Below are positions 40,315 to 52,240 of a DNA stretch of 53,868 nt, piece by piece; position 1 is the first letter of the stretch; each line of letters starts with the position of its first letter. A program made the translations under genes and the position numbers. The notes under the pieces are model-generated. The model was given only the letters and a program-made list of their open reading frames with translations, searched no databases and was not told the origin of the DNA. This stretch comes from Phoronis australis (taxonomy: Eukaryota; Phoronida; Phoronidae). The stretch lies in NCBI GenBank assembly GCA_002633005.1, contig NMRA01000042.1:584990-638857 (forward strand). The letters run 5' to 3'.

Positions 40315-41253
40315 CAGTGGCGGATCTAGGATATCACAAGGGGGGNNNNNNNNNNNNNNNNNNNNNNNNNNNNNNNNNNNNNNNNNNNNNNNNNNNNNNN
40401 NNNNNNNNNNNNNNNNNNNNNNNNNNNNNNNNNNNNNNNNNNNNNNNNNNNNNNNNNNNNNNNNNNNNNNNNNNNNNNNNNNNNNNNNNNNNNNNNNNNN
40501 NNNNNNNNNNNNNNNNNNNNNNNNNNNNNNNNNNNNNNNNNNNNNNNNNNNNNNNNNNNNNNNNNNNNNNNNNNNNNNNNNNNNNNNNNNNNNNNNNNNN
40601 NNNNNNNNNNNNNNNNNNNNNNNNNNNNNNNNNNNNNNNNNNNNNNNNNNNNNNNNNNNNNNNNNNNNNNNNNNNNNNNNNNNNNNNNNNNNNNNNNNNN
40701 NNNNNNNNNNNNNNNNNNNNNNNNNNNNNNNNNNNNNNNNNNNNNNNNNNNNNNNNNNNNNNNNNNNNNNNNNNNNNNNNNNNNNNNNNNNNNNNNNNNN
40801 NNNNNNNNNNNNNNNNNNNNNNNNNNNNNNNNNNNNNNNNNNNNNNNNNNNNNNNNNNNNNNNNNNNNNNNNNNNNNNNNNNNNNNNNNNNNNNNNNNNN
40901 NNNNNNNNNNNNNNNNNNNNNNNNNNNNNNNNNNNCACAGTGGAGCAGACGACGAAAACGGAGTCGTACTGCGCAGCGCCACTGCCGGTCGCCTGGGATA
41001 TCGCGGGAGAGCCTATCCTTTGCCATAGTTCCGTTACGAATGCGCCGTGTTCCGAATTTGACACTTGAAATTGGGTGTGAGCCCCCCCAACACTAAAACT
41101 GCACACATTTAAATCTTTTTTCATCCGTATAATTTTAATTACCGGGATTAATTAATAAACTCACCATTTCCCTACGCTCTTTCTGTTTTATTTTTTTTGC
41201 GGCAGCCAAGGGGGGGGCCGGGCCCCCTGGGCCCCCCCCTAAATCCGCCTATG
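40315..41253. mobile_element. hAT-like element interrupted by an assembly gap
   Basis: Starts CAGTGGCGGATCTAGG and ends CCTAAATCCGCCTATG, the same termini as 49929-50256. The shared internal 3' part (attaattaataaactcac ... ttttttgcggc) confirms a single family. The interior 40346-40935 is N, so a transposase cannot be excluded. Confidence 0.7.
40346..40935. other. Assembly gap, 590 N
   Basis: Run of unknown bases flanked by G-rich transposon sequence. Any open frame spanning it is artificial. Confidence 0.99.
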
Positions 41254-41742
41254 CAGACGTATACTATACGTGAATGTTTGTGGTAATAAGAAACTAAATG
41301 ACTGCAATAGTAAGAAATACTATTACGATACAATTTCTCGGGGCAAACAGCTCCGCCTAGTCCTGTCTGTAAAGATACAGTATAGTTTCCACCTACCTGT
41401 GTAGCCACCCAGAATAATTTAGTTTCTACACTGGCCAGCTTTAGCCGGAACAAAATTATTCCCATAGAATCGAGCCTGAAAAATCTACGTGGTCGACTGG
41501 CGACCCTGGGAATGAAAATTGGGGCTACTGTGAGGGGGTTGTACGGAGTGAGGAATGAAAAACATCGCTAGAAGGTACTGGCTACGGGCCTGGAACATCG
41601 AGCCTAGAGCCACGCTGGGCCCAAGGAATATCGCAAAGCAATGGGTCTTTTATAACCCCAGAGGGTCTAAGTTCATCATTGTCAAAAAATAACACTTGGG
41701 TCGCTGAAACATATCTGGTTCAGTGTCGAGCTGGCGTGCGTT

Positions 41743-41865
41743 CAGTAACGCTAGGACCTAGCTAAAATCTAGCCAAAGTCACGTGTTCTATTTAAAATAC
41801 ACGGCAATATCTCACGTCAAGAATCTCACGAAGTCTTGGTTTTTAGCGAGGTCCTAGCGTTACTG
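41743..41865. mobile_element. 123-bp MITE with 25-bp inverted repeats, copy 1
   Basis: Begins CAGTAACGCTAGGACCTAGC and ends with the near-perfect inverse (gcgaggtcctagcgttactg). A diverged copy is at 52112-52240. Confidence 0.75.
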
Positions 41866-42228
41866 CATGGGAGGCAGGTGTACTCTCTCAGTTAGCAATG
41901 TCGCTATTCTCGTTTGATGTGTGACTTTGAAGTGGCGCGCGTGTATGTTCCCACACTTGAATCGTTGGAGTGCATGTTATATTGACAGCAACATGAGTGA
42001 GTGACAGGAGACTCATACAGCTGTACATACGCGCGGTCTCTGCCCCAGAAAGTATAGTATGGCTGGAGAATTTGTTTGCCGTCTTGCCATAAAAAAGAGA
42101 CGCATTTACAAGTCGCGGTCTGTCGGGACATTGCGCGCAAACAGCGGGATCGACCAGTGCTGCAGTGAGATGATATTGTTGGGGATATTGTAATAGGCTA
42201 ATCAGGTCAGCTTGCATGAAAAATAAAT

Positions 42229-42945
42229 CCATCTTACCAGAGATTACCAATTATACGTTATTTACCTGTATTCATTATGTTGTAACTGTACTAGTCATAA
42301 TAAATGACCTTATATCGCTTAGCTCCGTCTCATTTTCATCTCTGGTAACGCGCGTATCAGTTATCTACATGTATTATTCGGGACATATGTCGATCATAAA
42401 TGGTATTTAACTTGTGAAATATATTCATGTGAGCATATAGACCCGTCTTACTCCTTCCCGTCCCCCTCATTTGGGCTATTCCATTATTTCCTTTGTGTAG
42501 GACTACACGTCGTTTTCCCAGCCTTCGCATTGGTCTGTTGTTATCACGTGCCTCGAGTTTGGTCAGCTCTTGGATCTTGTAGGCTGATGATTGTCCCGTG
42601 TCATTAGGGCTGTTTTCTTTGTTATGCTAACCGCGCTTTCAGGTCATCTTTGTTCCGGCCACATTGTCGTACGTTCAAAAACTTATTCAATTGTCCCACC
42701 CTCTTCCTCCCAGTTTTCGTCATCCTCTCGTACCTCCATGTGGCCGGTGCTTTTTATTGCCCATCTTACCAGAGATTACCAATTATACGTTATTTACCTG
42801 TATTCATTATATTGTAACTGTACTGTAATAAATGACCATATATCGCCTACCTCCGTCTCCTTTTTATCTATGGTATCGAGGTTGCAGCGCTCGTATCTTT
42901 TATCTATTATTCGGGACATATGTCGATCATATATGTTTTTTTATC
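42229..42945. repeat. Pair of 180-bp direct repeats
   Basis: 42229-42410 and 42762-42945 share catcttaccagagattacca, attatacgttatttacctg and tattcgggacatatgtcgat. About 350 bp of non-coding sequence separates them. Could be a local duplication or a terminal-repeat (TRIM-like) element; no primer-binding site was checked convincingly. Confidence 0.75.
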
Positions 42946-43529
42946 ACAAATTCGGTAAGTTGGTCACTAGTGAATGAAACATCGCTATGACGTTTTTAAT
43001 TTATCACGGCCGTGGTCCGAATTTTTTGCATGACAGTTTGTGATTCTTGGTTCACATACTGAGAAAACTACGAAAGTGTGTTTGTGCACAAATTCTAAGG
43101 AATAACTGTGAATGCCAAAGATGCTCATGTAATGTTTTTGGTTTAGTTTGAATTGCGAGTTAGATTTTGAGTTGGCCAGTTGGTTATTTCTGCAATATTA
43201 ATGTGATCTTTATCTTAACTGTTTTACCAGCATACAATTTATTTGTACACGAATTTATGACCCGGTTAATTCTGTGATCCAAATCCCGACGAAATGTGCG
43301 CATTCCGCTGAGATAGGGCTAGTGAAGATGACTAATTTGATTAATTCGCACACTAGACTATGGCTGAAGTTCTTCATAAGGACAGGAGTTCGTAGATCAT
43401 CAGCTTTTGATAGAATTTAGTGGACAATTTTCGTCAAAAATTTTACCAGGAAATGTTAATCAAAAAGGAGAAAAGAACAATGGATATGTGAGATCGAATA
43501 AAGTCCGTAGTGGTAGTATGCCTTACCCT

Positions 43530-43735
43530 ACCATAAGTTTTTAAAAAACACCCATCATCAAAATGTCTTGAACATATGTACAAAGTATTATTTTCATTAA
43601 CGTTTATACAAGACGTAAGGTTTTTCTCCCACAGCCGCTTATGGGGTCTCCATACGCTATGGAAGCTAACGCTTTGCAATTGCTTTTCGCCTCTGTGGCT
43701 GAACACCTGGCCACACAGCAACCGATCATGATTAG
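43530..43735 (-). pseudogene. Frameshifted THAP-domain exon
   Basis: The first part reads MIGCCVARCSATEAKS, a THAP C-x4-C start. After about 21 residues the frame must shift by one base to continue as SFHSVWRPHKRLWEKNL and then YICSRHFDDGCF, which supplies the second Cys-x2-His pair. All four zinc ligands remain but are split between two frames. Without the shift the first frame stops at about 43604. THAP domains are C2CH DNA-binding fingers, often derived from P-element-type transposases. Confidence 0.75.
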
Positions 43736-43919
43736 CAGACGACGTACTTGCCGGAAATAACACCCGATGATTAAGCCAGGTGACGCTAGTGAAAAATGAC
43801 GTAAGAGCTTGTGCGAAACAGCACAGATTTCGTCCGTTGAAAGTATACGGAGTTGGCGGTCCATGTACTATAGTCTATGGTGGTATTTTGATAATAGTCT
43901 TCATACAGCTAGCTGGCTA

Positions 43920-44125
43920 AGACACTCGCTGCCAACTGACTGTTGAGTCCTACGTGACCAGTGCACACGCTACCAAATGACTACATGACCAGGACACACG
44001 CTGCCAACTGACTACATGACAATAACACACGCTGCCAACTGGCTACGTCCGAGGAAACCCCGCTGCCAACTGACTACAGAATCAGGATATACGTTGCCAT
44101 CTTACTGCGTGACCGGTTTCCAATC
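43920..44125. repeat. 31-bp tandem repeat
   Basis: About five units with gctgccaactgactacatga at 43928, 43969 (variant), 44000, 44031, 44062 and 44093 (variant). Period 31 except between the first two. Confidence 0.8.
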
Positions 44126-45085
44126 TCCGTACTCAGACCCATACTCATAATCGAGATTTCATGACACTCAAAATCGTGCTCACTGGAGTCGTACTCAACA
44201 AAGCGTATTTAATGTCGCATTTCGAGTGGACACCAAACGTACATAGGCCTACTCCCAAATCTGAGAATCGTACTCGAGTTGCTATGGAACTCGTTATCAT
44301 GTGAAATGCAAAACGACACACAGTTTTGGATTCGGCGCTCCCTATTGGCAAATCCTACCCTATCAACTACATTGTCGTCTGCTCGTGTCGCTACAAGAGT
44401 GTACAACATGGAAAGGTGAGTGAGTGATCTGTAACTTACTAATTTAATTATTACTTTTTCCATTTACAACACAAAATTCTTATATAAAATATAGATTTCT
44501 TGATACATTTTCCGATTAAGCTTTACTTCTTGTGCTCCTTATTTTCCGCCGGAAATGTCTTGATGAACGTGTAAAAGCTTATCACATCAAATTCACGACC
44601 GGAGCGGTTACAGTCTCACTCTCGGTGGCTGATTTAGCCAGTGGTTAAAGGCGAAGGCAACCTTTTTTCATGTCACTGTTAGCAAAAATAAGGTTCGTTG
44701 ATTATGTCAGACACATTTTTCACTTTGACAGCTTTTTGTAATTGATTGATTTCTCGTCCTCTACTTCGGAAGTGACGTTTTGGGAGGCAAGACTTTTGCG
44801 CTAATGTCTTTTCTTTATAGTTTGACGTGAGAGCTGTCGAGGCAGTCGAAAGCGGCGCTTATTCAGCTTCCGGTGCTAAATCAAGCCTAAAACAGTATGC
44901 GGAACATAGAGAACACAATATCATGAAATGTTACACGTTTACCCTACAATTTTATGCCAGTTAATTGTGTGTTTGTCATTGACTATTTGACAGTTATGAA
45001 TGTCTATTAAGTCCGATGTATAATTCAAATTTTTCAATTCATTTCTATAATTAAGACCATAGGCCCACTGTACAAAAAATAGTTA

Positions 45086-45312
45086 TAAGGCGGTCTGATA
45101 CACGTTGTATCAGACGTGCGCAGGCCTCGCATGTGGGTCCATTGCACTGATCACCTGGAAATATTTTTATGCTTTATTGATATATGGTTAAAACCGAGCT
45201 GGGGAGCTAGAAACCTGGCTCAAGGGTTTAGCAGTGTGACCTGGTGGGACTTGAACCCACGACCTCGAGTAAAGAAAGCGGGCACTTAACAACCAGGCCA
45301 CACTGCCTCCTC
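45086..45312 (-). mobile_element. tRNA-derived SINE with 13-bp target duplication
   Basis: Read on the minus strand from 45312, the head has an A-box-like TGGCCTGGTTG and a B box GGTTCAAGTCC, followed by a non-tRNA body. It is flanked by caaaaaatagtta at 45073-45085 and 45313-45325. Near its 3' end lies a 9-bp inverted repeat, gtctgatac ... gtatcagac (about 45093-45115). The 227-bp length and duplication fit a SINE. Confidence 0.85.
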
Positions 45313-45388
45313 CAAAAAATAGTTACTTTAGAGTGCACTAAGTTATCACGGAGGCGAAAAGCGTATAATACCTTTTTACACAAGTTAA

Positions 45389-45598
45389 CTAATTGAGCAT
45401 CACCAATTGTTGACAATCTGTTGAATTTAAAAAAGACGGAAAATTCCAGTAGTGCAGTTCAATATAATTTTCTCTCAGTTCAGAATATTTATCACAGCTT
45501 ACTAGAAGGTAATGATACTCGTCTTCTAGAACATTGGGGCAGAAGGTACACACTCTGTTTGCCCTATCCAAATTCAAGTGCCTGCCTAATTTAATCAT
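45389..45598 (-). mobile_element. LINE C-terminal fragment (zinc knuckle tail)
   Basis: An open frame of 69 codons reads LGRHLNLDRANRVCTFC, then VLEDEYHYLLVSCDKYSELR. This R-x-C-x2-C ... EDEYH-x4-C-x2-Y pattern is the tail found after the reverse transcriptase of several invertebrate non-LTR elements. The reverse transcriptase itself is not present. Confidence 0.65.
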
Positions 45599-45753
45599 GA
45601 GATTGAGAACTTTGAATCAATACTAGATCACGGCAACATTGTACCAAGGAGTGTAGTAGTATAGGAGAGTTCACTTGTGAGTTCGCTGTTACCGCTACCA
45701 CTAGCGCCGCCAAGTGGTGAACAAGCAACTCTCAACCAGGAAGCGCCAAAACA

Positions 45754-46838
45754 ATGGGGAAGGACGCATTTTGCAGTGCGATAAATTTCATGAATTCATC
45801 CACGAAAACTCCAGACGTATCATTTTTTAGGTTTCCTAAGGATCCCAAAAGGTAAGGATTATCTGTTATTCAATAAAATGATACATTGGCTTTCATTTTG
45901 TGTGTTCTGTTCACGGTTGTGTCTAGACAAGTCGATCACAGTCCCGTTGCCACAGACACTGTTCTGTTGTCTGCAGTGTAGGCTAGGGCCTACTGTACAA
46001 CCGGGCTGCCGGCGGAAGGACTATGATGAACGTACGATGTGATCGTCAGCTTTTTGAATACTTGCAGTCCATCAATTCCAAATCCAAATGTCACCCGTAC
46101 GATCGCAGGGACAATTTTAGGAAAACATACCCATGCCCATGATGGCCATGAGTAATCATGACTGGTGACACAGCCATGGCCGGGCACAATCACAGCCACA
46201 GGGCCACTAAGTCTGTCATGAGTCAAGTTAGCGAATCTGTGGGTCTCGGTGAAAAGGTGAAAATCCGAACTTAATTTTAATGTGCCGGTTGGACCAATTA
46301 AGTTAAGCAGTGCGTCATTGAAACTACTTAATTCTATGTGTCAATGATGCGGGGGCGCGGCCCTGTTAAAATATCCGTGGATCAACATTTGAGTCCGAAT
46401 TTTTTTCAGTTGACACCAAAACGCTTTTGTCTCTATCACAATCACAGTACGACAGGAATTCTGTAGTGCAGTGTACTTTAGTGTAGGCTACCAGTCTTCT
46501 GTGAACCTAGTGAGTATGAGGTTTGTTCCTGAGTCTCTCAGTCATTGATTTCTGTTCAGGTGCAAGCGCTGGGAGCTGACCTTATGAATAGAGATGCAAC
46601 CTATTTGTCCAAGAACCGCAAGTTATGCTCTCATCACTTCGAGGAGTCCATGTTCATGAATGAAGAACAAGCTGGTATTGACTGCAGTGCCCGAACAATA
46701 TTTGATGTTCCGAATCCACCAAAAATGAAGATGTCATGGTCAAAAAGTTCTTCGGAAATTATATTACAGCTCTGGAATAGGCTTTTTTGCATTTCTGATT
46801 ATCGTCTCACAAAGCAAGTACTGGAACATCACGTGTAG
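45754..46838 (+). pseudogene. Broken THAP-domain gene, exons 1 and 2
   Basis: Exon 1 (45754-45851) reads MGKDAFCSAINFMNSS and SFFRFPKDPK up to AAAAG/gtaagg. Exon 2 starts at 46560 (tctgttcag) and reads RCKRW, then loses the frame. The next frame gives ADLMNRDATYLSKN, LCSHHFEESMF and TIFDVPNPPK. The usual stretch between Trp and Ala-Asp-Leu is missing and the frame is off, as if about 16 bases were deleted. The second zinc ligand is also changed: Phe stands where C-x4-C expects Cys. Probably non-functional. Exon 2 stays open to 46838. Confidence 0.75.
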
Positions 46839-48298
46839 AAAGGACAATTAGTCCGCAAAATCTGGTTTTCGTATTTTACTAAGGTTGATCAGATTGAAAC
46901 ATTTTATGAATGGTTAGCCTGGAGAGAGTCAAAGTGAAACTGTCTGATGGATCATTCAGAGTCTGAGTGGTGGGCTGAAATGTTGTTAAACCCAAGCTAT
47001 CCGTATCATTTTGCTTCTCAATGACAAACACCTCTGTGAGTAAATTACTTTCAGCTTTATTTATAACGCATTTCTTTGGCGAAAAGTGCTGTTGTTTGCT
47101 AGTGAATTAATAGAGAGTGACAAGGTTGGTCAGATTTTCTTGTTGTATTGGTTGGTGTATGTGTTGCCTGTTTTGTACGTTTTTTTCGAGAGTGTCGCAA
47201 CGGGAGACACCAAGAAGTATGTCTAAATATCTTCTGTAATGTTTCTATCTAGCCATTACACTCATTGTTAATAACCACAATACAGGGGGCCTCGCTGGAA
47301 GGTGGCCGGAGAATGGGACGCCTATATTAATATAGAGGCCTCGCCTTTGAGGCCCGAAAGTCAATTTTTGCCTATGAGTTTTTAATAAGAATAAATCATT
47401 TTAAGTAATAAGGTGTTCTACCTGTTTATCCGAATTGCATTATATGATTGTACGCGTTTTTAACTTAGCTTTCTGAATAAAAATTACATATACATGTAAT
47501 TAACTTAAATTATTGCTTATAACACGACTCCTAACTAAGGATATTGTCAACCTTTGTCGGCGCCACCCACGTTTTGTCAAATAACTTTAACAATTCAATA
47601 TCAAACTACAGAAGTGTGTTTTCTGAGTACTCAATGGCAGATGAACCTGAATTTGTGCACTAACATTTCAAGCCTTTGTTCTGAGTCACCTTACCTTTTT
47701 TGTTAAAATTTCTTTTTAAAGTGTTTTTGTTTTAAACATGAATTTCTAAGTCAATCCTAGAACAGGGAAATTCATGATTCCATTGTACATTTTTACCTTC
47801 AATTAGCAGGGCAAAAAAGATCATTTTTCTATTTATTCAACAGGATATTTTCAACGTGTGATTTTTGATGTTTGTCGTAGTAGCCCTTAATTTTTAAAGG
47901 CTGATATCTCTGTAAATCGACGCTAACTCAAAACAACATTACCTCCACTTAAGAGCATATAACAAGTGTACAACTTTCATGCGAATCACCCACGACGTTT
48001 TGAAGAAAACCATGCTCAAAACTTATCTCAAAAACTAACTCTCACACGATTCAGAATACTTCTTTGATATTTCTAAGTACAGTTTCTGGTTCGCCTTTTA
48101 TTGAGGATTACAAAATATATACTTTCACAGGTTGATAATGAACAGGCGTGATGAAACGTGACTGACACTCGAAGCTCCCACGGAGGTTGACGATACCCTT
48201 AAGATGAGCATGTCGTCTTCTAACCGAAATTTTACTGTATAACCTGTTGCGCACTGAAATAGTATATGTTTTTATACATTTGACTATTTCTCATACAG
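46839..48298. other. Stretch between THAP exon 2 and the coiled-coil exon
   Basis: No coding sequence recognised. Holds a perfect 14-bp palindrome ctatattaatatag at about 47322. Confidence 0.4.
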
Positions 48299-48465
48299 TG
48301 ACACAAAAATCAAGAAAACACCTGATAGATTTAGCCCTGTTGGAAAACACCAGATTGGACAATGAACGGTTGAAATTACATGTCGGTGTGCTGAAACGAG
48401 AAAAAGAAGCACTGTTGCTGAAAAAGGTTCAGATATCTAATGAACTTCTCAGTGATTGGACCTGA
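48299..48465 (+). CDS. Possible last exon encoding a leucine-rich coiled coil
   Basis: Acceptor tctcatacag, then TQKSRKHLIDLALLENTRLD, NERLKLHVGVLKREKEALLL and a stop at 48463-48465; AATAAA at 48527. The Leu/charged heptads predict a coiled coil. It could be the 3' end of the broken THAP gene or of another DNA-binding or transposon-derived gene. It needs a phase 1 donor, and I found no convincing one upstream. Confidence 0.4.
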
Positions 48466-48532
48466 CCAAGAATGAAATTCGCAAGGGGTTTGTTTTTTTC
48501 TAAAAAGAGAACGTTTTTGTATTTCGAATAAA

Positions 48533-49928
48533 AAGAGGGTTGGGTCTTGCCTTGTGTGCGGGTGAAAATTATATTACGGTATTAGGACTACGAATACTAC
48601 TTATCAACTTAATGTTTTAATTTATTTTTACCTACTGTTTTTAGTCTATGTATGAATTATGGTAACAAATTTAAGATATTTTAATTGATTGTTATCTAAG
48701 TTAAGTAGTCTAATTATAATGTCATCTCTCTATTCTCGTTAGGTGTTTCATAGGTTATGATGTGTTTGTATTTAAAGTTGTTTGACATTGTTTTTAAAGA
48801 ATTGTTGACTGTTTTAATTGATGGATAGTTCAAGATTTGACTTTTGCTTAGTATTAATTGAAATCTTTAGCTATCCAGAATAAAAAGAATGTTAAACAGA
48901 TCATCCGTATATTGTGTTTTATTTAACTCCCTTTCAAGGAATGCCAATTGGTCGACAATTCACAATATTTAGGTACAATATGCAAAGCTACGTTGTTTTC
49001 ACGAATTGCCCATTTCAAAATATAATAAAAAAATCTGTGGATCTAACAGCAGGAACAATGGATAGCGCTAGGACATTGGAGAAACTTTTAGCAATTGTTG
49101 GTTTTGGCCATAGCATAAACATGAAAATATCAAACGACTTTCAAGCAATTTATTTATTACTGACAATGTTCTGAGGAACAAAACAGAACGAGTGATCACA
49201 AGTCAAAATCAAATCGATTAAATAAAGACCCTTGATATGTGTTTTGCTACTAGGAGAAAGTTAACTAATACATGTACAAGTGATTTTGCACGACTTGTTG
49301 CCGCACTTGCCGACCATCCTCCAGCTCTTGAGGGACCCTCGTGTCAGCTTGTTCCTCTTCATCAGTGTCTTCTGCCCACGACTCACATACATGTATGTCC
49401 GTTGATGGAATGATATATGTATGTCTTCCTGTTGACAAAGACACTATTTGCAACTGACGGTCTCGTACATGTAACTCTTACGTGCTGACAGAACATTTGG
49501 AAAACCTTCAACAAATGATAGAACGAAAATTATAAAAAAATTGTCTTGATCACATGGGCTAATAAATGTTACAAATGTAAATCAGACAATTTTTGCTCTT
49601 TGTAGGGCTACATCAGCTCAGCGCTCAGACTAGCTACCCCTCATAAGACACTATTTTGCAGAATTTTGCCCTCACAATTTGACTCTTCTGTAGCAGGGCT
49701 GTCGGAAGCACAGAGAGCTGGGGGCTAGAGCCCCCATGATTTGCAGAACAGATTTTCACGCGCACGTGATTTCAAGATTTTAAAAAATGATCAACTACAC
49801 CCAAAGATGAACTGTTTCACTGATCTATACCATTTTTTGTTTGGCTTGGGTTGTAGATCGTTCCGCGGCCATCCGAAGGCATGAAAAAATAGGGGTGGAC
49901 CATAACGGAAAGAAATGAAGACAAATAA
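48533..49928. other. Intergenic, nothing recognised
   Basis: AT-rich. Open frames at 48914-49174 and 49265-49453 lack domains and splice context. Confidence 0.4.
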
Positions 49929-50256
49929 CAGTGGCGGATCTAGGATATCATAACGGGGGCCCCAACATTTTGTCTCGGGCAATTGAACAAAGCATGATTG
50001 CATGCGCTCACCCAGCCTGAAAGATAGGGTGCTCAAATTTCTGGACCTTATACAAAAAAAACAAACGGAGGACTAAAGAAAGAAAAAAATGGGAAAACGA
50101 TTGCGCAGGTCCGCTGAGTTGGGCACATGCATCCCCACCTGCATGTTAATTACAGGGGTTAATTAATGAACTCATTGTTTCCTCACGCTCTTGTTTTTTA
50201 TTTTTTGCGAGGCACACAAGGTGGCCGGCCCCCCCTGCCCCCTAAATCCGCCTATG
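49929..50256. mobile_element. 328-bp hAT-like MITE
   Basis: Starts CAGTGGCGGATCTAGGATAT, ends CCTAAATCCGCCTATG. The flanks acaaataa and gctaataa agree at 6 of 8 bases, compatible with a decayed 8-bp duplication. Confidence 0.75.
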
Positions 50257-52111
50257 GCTAATAAAAAGACAAAAAAGAAGGAAACCGTCGACTGCTAGGC
50301 TGACAACAAGCATTCACGGCTATTGTCCTACTTTCCTGAAGGTAATGATATAAAAACGTTCCTTTGAAAGGTGCCCGTTTTCCGTTAACAGTGAAAAGCG
50401 TCAATTTTTTCTGCCGACAGTGGAGGTAGTGCGTGGAGTCGAATAGGGTCCCAGATAACACCTAAGAGCCACCGGAAATTGTGTGAGAAACACATAGGAC
50501 ACCTTTTCTAGAAATTGAATTTGAATTATTCTATAAATGATTTGTTCTTTCGGTTTCTTTTCACTTTTGCTAGGATTGACTCAAAGATACTCTCGCATTA
50601 AAGGGTGATGATTTGAAAATACATTAGCATTAGGTTAAGGAAAACACATCTTTCACGAGTACAAAAAATGTTTTTCATAATTTTGACAACTCAGTAACGA
50701 TGACATAATTCTGGCTTCAGTGCGAAATCGAAATAGCATTGTACCGATCGAGATGCAGCCTTTTTCTCAACTCCTACAAGTTTAGGCACAAATTTAGCAA
50801 TGTCTCTCCAAATTGTTTTATGTTGTGACCACTTTCAGGTTTTCTTCAAATATGTCATTGAGATCCCGAGAAACTCACGCTTTCATGCACTCAATGAAAA
50901 TCAATTAATAATTGTAAATACTTTCAATTCCTTTCATATCTCTTCTAAAGTTACATTATTATCAAATGGTAGTTCAAACTTCGACTTTTCCTCAATGAAT
51001 TCCTCTTAAGCGTGGTTAGTAAATTTTTATGCATCGCTTATAAATCGTGTTGCTTCTGTTTCCTATATCTGTGAATATTTTTGTTTTTAAAACGTTCGAA
51101 ATAGCATATCTAAATATTTTAATACTGATATTAGATACTACTCACATGTATTTTGTTCTATGTATACCACTTTATGTATGGCTACAACCCACATGTAATG
51201 CTTCGCGATTTCTGGGCTTATCATTGTTTTCCTTTTACGTTCTGTGTATTTCTTCAAAGAAGATATATCACCTTAAAAATAGGTGATGGGGATTTGTGTA
51301 TAAGCTCCCCGCACAGGAGACGACGTACTGAAATTTTCTTTTTCAGTGATGCAGTGGTGGGCCTGTGACCCCGGTCCCGGGATCAGGCACCCATTTCACC
51401 GGCCCACAACCAACATTTTTAGGGAAAGTTCGTATTGCAGATTTTTTTGAGGGGAGGTCGAATTTCAAAGATTCGGACCTGAATTGCCATCGGAGGCGTT
51501 CTTCCCTAGTTAGCCAGTTGTCCACGTCAGCCAATCGACGCCAGTCAACATTTTTGGCCCCACTTGTTTGGTTCCAGGTCAACCCCAGTAATTGCTGTTT
51601 GCTTGCTAATTAGTCTTTTTATAGAACCCACTGCTGTGTAGGCCTCCGCTGATGTCAAAATGTTGATATTGTATCTTTGCGTTTTACCCGAATGCATCAA
51701 GTTAGTTGACATTTGGCGAGTGAGTTAAAAAAAAACACTACATGTACATATGTCTACTTAGAAACAGACAAACAAAATCTGGAGTACCATTCGGGCATTG
51801 AGGAATTATCGATGACTAAACTATAATGTGAAATGCACCTGACAGGGAAGCAATCATATAACAATGGAAATCAATGTTGATTTCCATAAATCAGTGTTTG
51901 CAATAACCCAATTTGTCCCATGGTTTTGAAATTTGAGAACTCATTCGTGTTGTATTTCATTTTGAACCAAATCAGAATAAAAATATAAGATATAATACCG
52001 TTTTGTTTTTTGTAAACTACATGCCGTGGTCTTACTACATGGAAGCTTATGTCAGTTCGGAGCATGTATCCTGATGTTGTGGCACTTGGCCGCGGGTGTC
52101 TTTGGTGCGTT
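50257..52111. other. Intergenic, nothing firmly recognised
   Basis: Non-coding, AT-rich, with a GC-richer island at 51350-51560 that may be another degraded element (cagtggtggg near 51355, cccactgctg near 51628). Confidence 0.35.
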
Positions 52112-52240
52112 CAACGCGAGGACCTACGCTAGGACATAGCTGAAATCTAGCCAAAGTCACGTGATGTTATTTAAAATAAACGACAATATCTCATGTAATC
52201 TCTCAAAGTCTTGCTTTTTAGCGAGGTTCTAGCGCTACTG
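52112..52240. mobile_element. MITE, copy 2 of the 41743-41865 family
   Basis: Shares gaaatctagccaaagtcacg and the inverted termini in decayed form; also shares gtgcgttca just outside the left end, so the true element may be slightly longer. Confidence 0.7.

Noticed and set aside
40306-41124. Several long open frames on both strands
   Set aside because: Almost entirely unknown bases; no evidence of coding.
45232-45312. Functional tRNA gene on the minus strand
   Set aside because: A and B boxes are present but acceptor stem pairing is poor and the sequence continues into a body flanked by a target duplication, so it is a SINE head.
51354-51637. MITE with cagtggtggg ends
   Set aside because: Only about ten imperfect bases pair and no target duplication or second copy was seen; left as a note in the intergenic entry.
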